Below are positions 43,943 through 52,388 of a DNA stretch of 64,000 nt, piece by piece. Positions within the stretch are counted from its first letter, which is position 1. Each line of letters begins with the position of its first letter. The stretch is taken from the NCBI GenBank assembly GCA_003167415.1, contig PMTF01000026.1, positions 62,001 to 126,000 of the forward strand, given 5' to 3'. The position numbers and the translations under genes were made by a program. Origin of the DNA: Acidimicrobiaceae bacterium. GTDB lineage: Bacteria > Actinomycetota > Acidimicrobiia > Acidimicrobiales > RAAP-2. A model generated the notes under the pieces. It saw only the letters and a list, made by a program, of their open reading frames with translations. It did no database searches and was not told where the DNA came from.

Positions 43943-44018
43943 TGAATCGCGACGGGTTTGCTGAAGACTATGACCTGCGCTGGGTTTTGTTGCTTTCCAA
44001 CTTTCCCGTCGCGATTCA
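43943..44018. repeat. 14-bp perfect inverted repeat, 48-bp spacing
   Basis: TGAATCGCGACGGG (43943-43956) and CCCGTCGCGATTCA (44005-44018) are exact inverted repeats in a gene-free stretch next to a tRNA-Val fragment. It could be a recombinase or replication-related site or a terminator-like structure. No gene lies in 43772-44443 that I can support. Confidence 0.5.
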
Positions 44019-44075
44019 GCCCGCCTAGGTCGATTGGATTGGTCACTTCTTCTAACCAGGGTGAGTTCTGCAGTG

Positions 44076-44119
44076 GGCGCTGCAGGACTCGAACCTGCGA
44101 CTTCAGCCGTGTGAAAGTG
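44076..44119 (-). repeat. tRNA-Val 3' fragment, attachment-site-like copy 2
   Basis: Identical over 44 bases to 17424-17467: anticodon loop to acceptor end of a tRNA-Val(CAC), 5' half missing. From here to ~44240 the sequence is also similar to 46570-46760, including ACCAGACAACG, GGAATAAT and CGCGACGCGATT followed by TGGAGCATTTTGTGG. So copies 2 and 3 share a longer attP-like flank. Confidence 0.75.
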
Positions 44120-44443
44120 TTCACTCACTTTTAACCAGACAACGTGACGCAACACCATATAACTTGATCAGGAATAATGACGGCACGCGACGCGATTCGT
44201 GGAGCATTTTGTGGTGCAAGATGACGCTACCTTTAAACGGCTGAGGTGGTCGCTCAACTGTATGAGGATCTGTGAAGCGCCGAAGAGCGATCCAAGTATT
44301 GGTGACCCGCAAGCATGAATTGAGCTCAGAATTCCGGAGGATTTGTCAACTAAACGTGCAGCAGTCCCTGGTCGAGATTGGGCTTCAATTGTCAAGACAG
44401 CGCGTCTACGAGGACCACGATTGTCAAATCCACAGTCGACGGC

Positions 44444-45001
44444 TTACGCGACGGGCTGTGTAAAGATGCCTTGTATCAAGTTGGGGTGAGACGCCGACGA
44501 GCAAACACCGTGAATAACGTAAGGAAAGTAACGCGTCGAATCCCCCCGGACGCCCGAAGAAATGACGAGGCCGTCCGTAGCAACCGGCTGACATCCATTG
44601 ACCCTGGCGGTTTTACGCACGACACTGAGAACAGAGAGAGATGTCTGATGGTGCTTCAATAACACTGGAGAAACAGGTGGTAGATTATAGACGACGTCGT
44701 GGCCCACTGGGATGTGCATAGTTCCGATCACGGCAACAACTCGTGGAATCTCACGATACAACTCGCATGATTTCCCATTATTCGCGAACGTGATGTTCAC
44801 GTCGAGGTTCTTTGTGTGCGCATTGACGTAACTGGGGGCGATGGAGATCCTGAGTTGCGAGGTTCGACATTGGGATTGCGTAGCAGCCCCGGCCGGCGAA
44901 TCAGCGAACGGCAGTTCGTGGTCGAGAGTAAGCGTCGCGCTCGCAAGCAATATGCCCACTATTGAAACATTGCGCAATGCGCGTAGCCGCCGCTTTCTCA
45001 T
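44444..45001 (-). CDS. Secreted DUF4232-like protein
   Basis: The 185-residue protein has an N-terminal export signal (basic MRKRRLRALR, then VSIVGILLASATLTL). The mature part matches the DUF4232 pattern: QCRTSQLRISIAP, LDVNITFANNGKSCELY-EIPRVVAV, VLLKHHQTSLSVLSVV and a late NGCQPVAT. This domain occurs in exported actinobacterial proteins of unknown role, with conserved Cys likely disulphide bonded. The start is ATG 45001. Confidence 0.65.
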   Translation of the reverse strand: MRKRRLRALRNVSIVGILLASATLTLDHELPFADSPAGAATQSQCRTSQLRISIAPSYVNAHTKNLDVNITFANNGKSCELYREIPRVVAVIGTMHIPVGHDVVYNLPPVSPVLLKHHQTSLSVLSVVRKTARVNGCQPVATDGLVISSGVRGDSTRYFPYVIHGVCSSASHPNLIQGIFTQPVA

Positions 45002-45107
45002 CTCTACCTCGCCTTGAACTTAGTGCGCGGAAGGCGCTAAGACCTGTCGCACTGCTTTTAGGAATGACAGAGCCCATTCCCATCAATCACATGTAGGTAA
45101 TCCGACT

Positions 45108-45125
45108 TCGACGATGAATCGTCGA
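45108..45125. promoter_or_regulatory. Palindrome between the eqolisin-like and DUF4232-like genes
   Basis: TCGACGAT-GA-ATCGTCGA is a perfect 8-bp palindrome in the 160-bp gap between two minus-strand genes. It could be an operator of the DUF4232-like gene or part of a weak terminator. Confidence 0.4.
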
Positions 45126-45162
45126 TCCGAGTGGGGCCGTTCGTGTGGCACTTTGAAAGCCC

Positions 45163-46317
45163 CTAACATCCACTGTCGTTTGTGACGTTCCATGACGTAT
45201 TGTCGGTCGTGCTCAAAGTGCTCGGAGTTGCGTAGAGACCGATGTACTTGTTTTGCGCATAACTCGAAAGGGGCTGCCAGTCGCCGTGAGGGAACTGTGT
45301 CTCCACGTAAATCCAGTTAACCCGGGATGCATCGGCATGCTGACCACCGGATTGTTCGTCAATGGCTTCAGCCGAAGTACCGTCATAGAATGTCGGCACA
45401 CTATAAGAAAACGTTGCAGAATTGCCATTTGTAACGTCCTCGAGAAACCAGGTTGCGGTGTAATTTGCAGGATCGTAGGTGGTGACAGACCACATTTCAT
45501 GGCCCGGAACAATCGTCCACGATTTGTGGTCCTTGGCAATTAAATCGGTCACTCCGATTCCCGTATAGTTGGCAAAGTCAAAGTATTGAAAAAAGCCTTC
45601 CCAATCTGACGAAGGTGGGTGATACGAGCCAGCATCGTTAAAAACGATGCCAGATTGAATTATTAAGAATGATCCTTGTTCTCCTCCAATACCAGTCCAC
45701 AACCCCAATCGTGGATAATTGCACGCCGAAGTGTCTGTCACTGTCGGCACATTAAATTCACCCTCTGAACCGAGAAACTCATTGACCGAACTGTCATTGA
45801 CAAACCCGGCCCATGGCTGATTACTGATAACCGAAAGTGGATTTGGAGTAATATTATTTGTCTGGCTTGTGGTCGCGTTGGGCGGCGCCATCAACGGAGT
45901 GCTTGAGAATGATAAATCTGGGACTGGGGCGGAACGCCAATGACTCATAGCGTTGTTCCAGACCGTCAACGCGCCGCCGCCGGCCGGCTTTGCTGGAAAA
46001 CCGTAGAGTTGAAGCGCCGAAGCTGAAGCCGCAATCGGATTGAATCCCGATGGGGGAATCTCGTATTGGATTGAGGTACCATTTTCAAGAGTCACCGTTG
46101 TCCCTTGGCCACCGCCCGCAAGCGGTACCGAAGTGGTGTTGGTAACCGCTACTGAATCGTGCGCGCGCGAGTCACTCTTGAGAGCCGAGACCGAACGTAT
46201 CCCGTTAGCCGCGTAAACTTTTCCGGCGCTAATGATTGCTCCTCCACTTGCTGCGAGCAAAAAGGCAACAGCCAACCTGGCGTTCTTTCTACTAGTCAGT
46301 CTGCCAGTACTAGACAT
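45163..46317 (-). CDS. Secreted G1 (eqolisin)-like peptidase
   Basis: The ~384-residue protein starts at ATG 46317 with GGAG upstream. It has an export signal (RLAVAFLLAASGGAIISAG) and a long N-terminal pro-like region to ~165. The C-terminal part fits the G1 fold: NQPWAGFV, EGEFNVPTVTD, LGLWTGIGGEQGSFLIIQSG (catalytic Gln candidate Q221), WEGFFQYFDF, TATWFLEDVTNG and SAEAIDEQ (catalytic Glu candidate E317). G1 peptidases work at acid pH outside the cell. The spacing between Gln and Glu fits the family. The upstream promoter element matches that of the 36378 gene. Confidence 0.7.
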   Translation of the reverse strand: MSSTGRLTSRKNARLAVAFLLAASGGAIISAGKVYAANGIRSVSALKSDSRAHDSVAVTNTTSVPLAGGGQGTTVTLENGTSIQYEIPPSGFNPIAASASALQLYGFPAKPAGGGALTVWNNAMSHWRSAPVPDLSFSSTPLMAPPNATTSQTNNITPNPLSVISNQPWAGFVNDSSVNEFLGSEGEFNVPTVTDTSACNYPRLGLWTGIGGEQGSFLIIQSGIVFNDAGSYHPPSSDWEGFFQYFDFANYTGIGVTDLIAKDHKSWTIVPGHEMWSVTTYDPANYTATWFLEDVTNGNSATFSYSVPTFYDGTSAEAIDEQSGGQHADASRVNWIYVETQFPHGDWQPLSSYAQNKYIGLYATPSTLSTTDNTSWNVTNDSGC

Positions 46318-46355
46318 CACGTCTCCAGGTATTCACTAGTTAAGACGACAACAGC

Positions 46356-46400
46356 ACACATCTTGAGCACACCACTATTGTTTCCGGGTTAGTCGGAAAC
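46356..46400 (-). promoter_or_regulatory. ECF-type promoter element, copy 2
   Basis: On the minus strand GGAAAC (46385-46380), an 18-nt spacer and ATGTGT (46361-46356) lie about 40-70 bp upstream of the eqolisin-like gene. The 80-bp surroundings are nearly the same as 37300-37380, including the inverted repeat GTTTCC/GGAAAC. Confidence 0.55.
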
Positions 46401-46569
46401 TTTCGTCTTGGCGTAACAGGTCAATATCGAGGATAAGTTCGTCCGAGACACGGAGTCGGATGTGACCACTGATCCGAGGAGCCTCAGCTGCCGGCAATCG
46501 TCACGGTTCAAGATCCACTTCAAAGGCGTTACACGTGATCGTCAGTCTCCGATGGGCGCTCCAAAGATG

Positions 46570-46613
46570 GGCGCTGCAGGACTCGAACATGCGACTTCAG
46601 CCGTGTGAAAGTG
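46570..46613 (-). repeat. tRNA-Val 3' fragment, attachment-site-like copy 3
   Basis: Same 44 bases as copies 1 and 2 with one change in the T stem (GAACATGCG instead of GAACCTGCG), so it would no longer form a perfect T arm. It is followed at 46614-46760 by the flank shared with copy 2. Confidence 0.75.
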
Positions 46614-46825
46614 TTAGGAACCTTTTCACCAGACAACGCGACACGATGATATAGCACTTGACGAGGAATAATCACAGCACATGACGACGTGAGACAACTG
46701 CACGCGACGCGATTTCTGGAGCATTTTGTGGGGCAAGATGAACGCAGTCCGGAAACCGCTGAGGAGGTAATTCTTCTACACGAGGGCCTGAGGGTCTCGC
46801 TGTCAGTCCTTCGGAGTTTGCAGAT

Positions 46826-46910
46826 ACGACGTCGAATCTCAATCTCAGATCACGCCAAGGTGGTGTGAGATTTCCAAGCTCGGAAGTCTCCGGAAAAGCC
46901 AGGCCGATTC
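46826..46910 (-). pseudogene. Integrase N-terminal relic
   Basis: On the minus strand this matches in DNA the stretch 56078-56155 in front of the integrase fragment at 55.8 kb (shared words AATCGG, CTTGGA, TCTCAC, CTGAGATT). The reading frame is broken. A third, weaker match lies at ~17880-17925. The relics mark past integration events at these tRNA fragments. From 46911 to 47365 I see no gene that I can support; a short hairpin CGCGTTCAC/GTGAACGCG lies at ~47168-47190. Confidence 0.45.
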
Positions 46911-47365
46911 AATCGGCCCTTCGCCGCGGGGTCAGAAAGGCGCCGTGCCCACTGTCACCCACTCGTTTAGCTTCGAATCCCTGGCGGATTAGTCAAGTTC
47001 AGATTTGATTGCGTTGAATCTGCGCACGTCGTACAGTCATGCTCATGGGGAGCAGCGATGGTCGCGCGATCGAGTTCAATGACCACGTCGTCGACTTGCC
47101 TTGCGCGCAGGGACATCACCATTCGGAACATGAACGGCCCGACGGAACGTTTGCCGGATCTATGAGCGCGTTCACAGTGGTGAACGCGTGCTCCACGATT
47201 TCGACGCCGCTGAGGCAAAGAAACGGAGTTCCACTCTCGAAGGGCGAGACCGTGGCGAGGAGTCCGGAGGCGGACGGCATTTTGATTTGAACGTCGCGAT
47301 CGCTCCTCCAAGGATCATCGTCGATTACGTTCCATCCATTAAGTGAAGAAGCGAGATCGTCAACT

Positions 47366-47785
47366 ATGAGTGCTAAACCAGAATACGCGGAGATTAAGGG
47401 CGACCCCGATTGGATGGCAGGTGTCGCGAAACTCTCGTGGAGCAGGAGCGATTACGGAGGCGTAATTCTGAGTGGCGACTGCCCTACCTGTCAACACCTC
47501 AACGGCATCAACGTCTTCGTTCCGACGACTTGGGCTACCGGCGACGACGGCCAGAGCGCGCCGAGTACTCTGAGTACGCCCGCAACGTTGAAGACGCTCG
47601 AACTCGACGACGAGCGCGCGACCGTAAGTGACTCGAACCCCGCCATGTCGAAGCGATCGAACTCGGCACCGCCGCTTGAAGTCGTTCTCTGTCAATGCAA
47701 CGAGGTTCACGAAAACACGCCGAAAGGCAAAACCGGGTGCGGTCGCTGGGGCTACGTCGTGGTGAAGGAAGGGTCTAGGTCATGA
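47366..47785 (+). CDS. Zinc-ribbon-like cytoplasmic protein, unknown function
   Basis: The 139-residue protein has two metal-site halves: GDCPTCQHL in the first third and VVLCQCNEVHENTPKGKTGCGRWG near the end. It opens a three-gene unit with a membrane protein (four-base overlap) and a lipase-like protein. The set looks like a small conflict-type module, but none of the three is assigned to a named system by me. Confidence 0.65.
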   Translation: MSAKPEYAEIKGDPDWMAGVAKLSWSRSDYGGVILSGDCPTCQHLNGINVFVPTTWATGDDGQSAPSTLSTPATLKTLELDDERATVSDSNPAMSKRSNSAPPLEVVLCQCNEVHENTPKGKTGCGRWGYVVVKEGSRS

Positions 47786-48393
47786 TCGGCGAACAACAGG
47801 AGGCCCTCTACTGGGAAGGGAAGGCCGTCGACGTCCACCACGATGTTCTCGAGACGGTTCGTAGCGCCGCCACGAAATGGCAGGCCGGTATCGCCACGTT
47901 CCTCGGCGCGTACGCGACGGTCGGTTTCGTGGTCGGGCCGACCACGCTTGAGACACTGCCGGTGACCGGCGCCCTCCGCGACGTTATCTTGAGCTCGATG
48001 TGCCTGGCGGGTCTCGTCGCGATCGTCGCGGTGTGGTCGACCAACCAGGCGAGTTCCGGCGTTCCGAAGGTGATAACCAACCGAATACTCACCGGCGCGG
48101 AGCTGGCGACGAACACTCTCAACACCGCCGTGCGGGCTCAGCGATACCTCACTCGGGCAATCTTGTTTGCGGGCGTTGCTGGCTTACTCGTCGTGGCGTC
48201 GTCGATGTCGGTGCTCGCCGCTGGCGTTCTCGCGCCAACCCCCGTGCCGAAGGCCATCCTTGTCCTTCCCGCCGGCACCTACTGCGGGACGATGACTACT
48301 CAAGATGGGAGGGTGTTCATCAGCCAAGCGAACGGCACGCTGGTTCCCGCGAGTGGCGGGACGCTGACCGTAGTGAGTTCCTGTGGAAATTGA
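47782..48393 (+). CDS. Two-to-three-helix membrane protein
   Basis: The 203-residue protein has a cytoplasmic start (HHDVLETVRSAATKWQ), helices at about 35-52 (GIATFLGAYATVGFVVG), 68-86 (DVILSSMCLAGLVAIVAVW) and 125-148 (AILFAGVAGLLVVASSMSVLA), and an outside C-terminal tail with TYCGTMTTQDGRVFIS. It overlaps the zinc-ribbon gene by four bases. The layout resembles membrane components seen beside trypsin/caspase-type or lipase-type effector genes. Confidence 0.65.
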   Translation: MIGEQQEALYWEGKAVDVHHDVLETVRSAATKWQAGIATFLGAYATVGFVVGPTTLETLPVTGALRDVILSSMCLAGLVAIVAVWSTNQASSGVPKVITNRILTGAELATNTLNTAVRAQRYLTRAILFAGVAGLLVVASSMSVLAAGVLAPTPVPKAILVLPAGTYCGTMTTQDGRVFISQANGTLVPASGGTLTVVSSCGN

Positions 48394-48529
48394 CGGCTTC
48401 AGTGGTCGGATTAGTCGACGCAAAGGCTGCCTTGGCGTGAGGGTCAAAGTGGAGCGATCGCGACTTGGAACGCTTGTCGACGGACATCGTGCGCGACACG
48501 TCGCGGCGTCAGCGACGGACAGGTGACGA

Positions 48530-50038
48530 GTGGCCTGGCACGTTGAAGTCCGCAGCGGCGGTGACGTTCTACTCCCCCAGGGGTTCGCCGTCACTAACGA
48601 CGCCGCGATTGGAGGGCTCGAGTTGCTTGATGCACTTGCGGAACTCAACCCGTGAGACGAAAATCGAGATCGTCTCCTTGGAAGCGAGTTCGAGATCGTG
48701 GTGCCCCAGCGCGACCCGTTACCGATGTGGGCGCCACAAACCATTGAGATGTTCCAATCGGCGCTGGATCGTGAAGGCATAATTTCCGACAGCCAGGACC
48801 GATTCAGTTGGCACTCTGATCTCGCCGCCATGCGTCGCGACGGCGTCAATCGCCACGACTACAGCGTCTGTCTCCAACTACCCGCGACGCTGCTCTTGGC
48901 GCTAGAACCCGACCACGAGTACTCCGTGCGATACGTTCCGTCCATCGACGACCACGCCTTCGTGACGACCGGCTCACCTGACATGACGTGGGACGAGACA
49001 TTTGAATACGTCGTATACGGTGGCAACGGTCGTGACGGGCTGCGGATTCATTCTGGTGCCGTCCCCCTCAGCGGTGGGATTGCTGCCAACTTCCGACTTC
49101 CTCATCCCGTCAGGTCCTCGGCCCGGCTGATCGGCACCGTCGTTGGTCACGTGACGCGATCGCGTAACCCGGATCAACCCGAACGAGATGATCCGGGTTA
49201 CGTCGCGAATCGGAGACTCCTAGAACTCACGAACGCCGATCCGGGACTCCTGCAGACCTCGCGTACCGTCGAATCGCTCACCGATATGAACACCGTGGCC
49301 ACTTCCGAGGTCGTCTCCGTGTTCGTCCACGGCACCGCTTCCTGCTCACTCCAACACCTTCCCGACATCGTGCCGGTGCTCGGCCGCGTTGTCCGCTACG
49401 AGCACGACACTTATCATCCTCTCGACGAGAACTCGACCGAACTGTACGAGCTAATTCAGCAAAAACTTCCACATGCCAAGATTCAGCTTGTTGGGCATTC
49501 GAGGGGCGGCGTGGTAGCTCGAGGCGCCGTCGAAAAGCTGGGCTTTAGTGGACGGCATTGCGACGTCATTACGTTCGGGACTCCGCACGCTGGTTCCGAA
49601 TTGGTCGCCGCTGGTAGTCGGCTGTTGGATCAACGAGTCCTCCCCGCCTTCATTCAATCAGCGAGTGGCGTCGCCACGAGATTACGTCCGCACGCCGAAT
49701 CATCTACGGACGTAGTCATTAAGGAGTTGTGTCACCACAGGTCGTTACCGATTGGTTGGCGAGAGATGGCACAGAACAGCGAGGCAATCAGAGCGATCCA
49801 TCGGACGCCAAGGCCGAATCGCGTTGAGACGGTCGGATCCAGTTACCGACCAAACCTCGCGAATGCGTCGAGCTCACAGCATTTCCTGAACGGTTTCATC
49901 GACGGTCCGAACGACGGTGTTATCTCATTCAAGTCGGCGCGTGCAAAGAGTACGCCGACGCTGGGCAACCTTCGATGCGTTCACAGCAATTACTTCCGGG
50001 AGATCAACGTTCAGCAACATTTAGCGCATTCTTGGTAG
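48530..50038 (+). pseudogene. Lipase-like alpha/beta hydrolase, interrupted by in-frame TGA
   Basis: From GTG 48530 the frame reads VAWHVEVRSG, LLPQGFAVTNDAA and LELLDALAELNP, then TGA at 48653-48655, then continues in the same frame (GSEFEIVVPQRDPLP) to 50038. The 446-residue downstream part alone can start at GTG 48698. It has an oxyanion phrase VFVHGTAS, nucleophile GHSRGGVVARGAV, TFGTPHAGSELV and a late CVHSNYF that may hold the catalytic His. It is thus a lipase/esterase-like protein with an N-terminal adaptor part now split off. Whether the stop is real or an error is unknown. Confidence 0.65.
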
Positions 50039-50368
50039 GGCGGCTTCGACCTTGTATTAATTGCGATGAAGTAATCCTCTTCGATACTGCAGTCGCAAAA
50101 TCTGACAAGAGAGCGAATGTGGCTGCATCTTTAGAGAAACTGCCCACTAGATCTTGCAGTCAACTAAACGGACAGCAGCAACGTAGAGTCAGGCTGACTC
50201 GCCGTGACCAGGCAAGATTCTCTATCTTGGCGTCAGTCCCTAATGAATTGAATTCCATTGTTCACACGGTACACCTTGCATTTTCCTTCGATGTTTGCCA
50301 TGTGATGAATGCCAGTCATTGTCACACCACCCCTCCTCAAACCAAACGAAGTGACCGAAGGAATTTGC
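50039..50368. other. Gap between lipase-like gene and queE
   Basis: These 330 bases separate convergent genes. I see no gene with recognisable features and no strong terminator hairpin. Confidence 0.4.
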
Positions 50369-51118
50369 TTAGCGGCCCCGTTTGTCCTCCCACAGCAAAA
50401 TGTGCAATCGACTCGACAAGTTGTACCCTTCTGTCAGTGCGTATTCCGACATGAGTCGTAGCCCCTGAAGGCAATCGTCGGACGTTCTCGCTTGGGGCAT
50501 AATCCATACCTGTTCTGAAGGGATGCCTGCGGCATCACATATGAATCGGATTTCATCGAAATCTTCAGGTCGTTCCACCACGAATTTGAATGCGGACTTG
50601 TCTATAGAGGCGAACTCCCGCAGTGAGTCGAACTGAATTCGACGACGCTGATCGATACACGAATTCGCCAATTTCGGACTCACAACAAAGCGATGCACAA
50701 ATGCTGCCAGGCCTACCGACGGGACAATGGTTCCGTTGGTTTCGACCTCACAACGCATTTTGGGCTGCGACGTGGACAACAGTTTAAGAAGTTTCACTAC
50801 TCCGTGCTGCTGGATAAGGGGCTCACCGCCGGTGAGCACGAGCAGTCGGCACGTCCCCTGAGCTAACTCATCCAACTGCGAAGCCAACTCCCCCAGCTCT
50901 TGGTCCCCTGATTCCTCTTCCCTTTTGAAGCTGGACCAATCCCAGGTATACGCGGAGTCACATCAAACGCATGAAAGATTGCATCCCGCGAGGCGAAGAA
51001 ATACTGCTCGCTCTCCACCGGAAGGGCCCTCGCCCTGGAAAGAGACGAAGACTTCGGATACACGTAAAGTCCTGAGAGCAATCTGAATGGGCATACCTTC
51101 TGTTTCAATGCGCTTCAT
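50369..51118 (-). CDS. queE: 7-carboxy-7-deazaguanine synthase (QueE) with in-frame TGA in the radical-SAM motif
   Basis: The frame from ATG 51118 (overlapping the queD stop as ATGA) gives 249 codons to the stop at 50369. It has the QueE opening [33 protein letters not shown], then TGA at 50965-50963, then CDSAYTWD. In QueE the cluster motif is CxxxCxWC, so the TGA stands exactly where Trp is expected (TGG to TGA). Downstream features are intact: [21 protein letters not shown] and WIMPQART. QueE makes CDG from 6-carboxytetrahydropterin with SAM, an iron-sulphur cluster and Mg. As written, translation stops at residue 51 unless TGA is read through. Everything else about the gene is conserved. 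Confidence 0.88.
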
Positions 51119-51474
51119 GGGCGAACCTCAACATACGAGTCGGCGCCTTCCCAAAGTCTTATTGAATTGATCTTTTGGTTAAAGGGTTCCAGCAGTTCGA
51201 GGATATAAATCACTATCCGCTCTGAAGTTGGATTCTCCACAATGTCATTGAGCAGTACGTGGTCAAGTCGCTCCAGGACCAGTTCTCGGACCGCCCTATC
51301 GAGATCACTGAAATCCAATACGACACCGTTCTCATCTAGAGGTCCTTCGATTGTGACTTCGAGTCGGTATGTATGCCCGTGGAGTCGTGAGCATTTTCCA
51401 GGATGCCACGGCAGCACGTGAGCTGCGTCAAACTCAAATCTTCGACTAATCGCCACGATACGCGGTGAACTCAT
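51115..51474 (-). CDS. queD: 6-carboxytetrahydropterin synthase (QueD)
   Basis: The 119-residue protein starts at ATG 51474, overlapping the stop of the nitroreductase gene. Zinc ligands His19, His32 and His34 are in [20 protein letters not shown] with catalytic Cys28. Later come [18 protein letters not shown] and NPTSERIV, all standard for QueD. It converts dihydroneopterin triphosphate to 6-carboxytetrahydropterin, the substrate of QueE encoded next. No folE-type GTP cyclohydrolase is in the operon, so the cell's own enzyme must supply the precursor. Confidence 0.9.
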   Translation of the reverse strand: MSSPRIVAISRRFEFDAAHVLPWHPGKCSRLHGHTYRLEVTIEGPLDENGVVLDFSDLDRAVRELVLERLDHVLLNDIVENPTSERIVIYILELLEPFNQKINSIRLWEGADSYVEVRP

Positions 51475-52388
51475 TGAGACATCCCAATTACGATTGCCCC
51501 AGTGTCTACGAGAGTGTCCGACTCCCCGTCGCTCTGGAACAAGACACCTGACGTCCCAGCAATGCATGAACCGAGGCCCAAATCAGTCGCAGTGAGGTGA
51601 ATCAGCATCTGGAGTGCACCAGCGTCTCTCCAAATTAGAGACATCCCGCTCGGGTATCTGTCAAGAGTGACATCTGGTCGAGCGACAGTGAAGATCACAG
51701 CAGGAGGCGGCTCGATGATTCCCAGGGCTTGGCTAACGGCCGATAATGCCGAGGTGACGACATCTTCTCTCAACTCGATCGGCATCAAAGCCGATCTCTC
51801 CGGATCCATCACCCATGTACGAGAATCCAGCCCGAGAACACTCCGCGAAATGACAACAAGAGCGTGAGGGTGACGAGCTCCCGCCGAAGGTGTCGGGCGA
51901 TTGCTTTCGTAATGCCCATCAGTGCCTACCCACGCGCCGCGTACTAATTGCGTGCGGACTAAGAGAGACGCAAGACGGCTCAGAGGAACCTCGTGTAAGT
52001 TTCGATTACTTCTCCTTCGAGCAACCACTTCTGAAAAGACTCCTGAGACCGCTGCTTCGGTATCGGAAATCTCCACTGCGAGGGACTCATTGTCCGATCT
52101 CCCAGTGAGAATCGTCTGAAGCGTGCTTGTGCCCTTTTGAGTTGACACGCCCACCGCTTCGATCGGTCGTACCTCAAAAGCCTCTGCCAATGAACCTTGT
52201 GCAGTTGCACTTAGTAAATGCGATCCAGTGTTGCTCTGACCTTCCGAGATCTTAAGGAGAAGCTTCACGACATCGGACACAGATGGCGGCGACAACATAA
52301 CGCTTTGCCCAGCATCCGTGCTGAGCACTCCACAAGATTTGCTAAGTCTCACAGTCAGCGATCGGTCACTCCAATCCAATTTATTCAT
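51471..52388 (-). CDS. SagB-type nitroreductase-like flavoprotein
   Basis: The 305-residue protein has an N-terminal wHTH-like part (about 1-115; MNKLDWSDRSLTVRLSKSCG) and a nitroreductase fold from ~118: VVARRRSNRNL, NRPTPSAGARHPHALVVISR (FMN contacts), VARPDVTLDRYPSGMSLIWRDAGALQ and ATDLGLGSCIAG. SagB-type enzymes oxidise azolines in peptide pathways, but members also occur in other operons. Here no cyclodehydratase is present. Between QueC and QueD it may oxidise or reduce a deazapurine intermediate; this is inference. Four-base overlaps on both sides show tight coupling. Confidence 0.8.
   Translation of the reverse strand: MNKLDWSDRSLTVRLSKSCGVLSTDAGQSVMLSPPSVSDVVKLLLKISEGQSNTGSHLLSATAQGSLAEAFEVRPIEAVGVSTQKGTSTLQTILTGRSDNESLAVEISDTEAAVSGVFSEVVARRRSNRNLHEVPLSRLASLLVRTQLVRGAWVGTDGHYESNRPTPSAGARHPHALVVISRSVLGLDSRTWVMDPERSALMPIELREDVVTSALSAVSQALGIIEPPPAVIFTVARPDVTLDRYPSGMSLIWRDAGALQMLIHLTATDLGLGSCIAGTSGVLFQSDGESDTLVDTGAIVIGMSQ

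Noticed and set aside
46967-47311. Opposed open frames of 80-115 codons at 46.97-47.31 kb
   Set aside because: Both strands are open, but neither has a recognised motif or good ribosome site. Possibly a decayed gene, not supported as a CDS.
50963-50965. TGA in queE as selenocysteine
   Set aside because: The homologous position is aromatic, not Cys or Sec, and the flanking cluster cysteines are all present. I saw no SECIS-like hairpin right after it.
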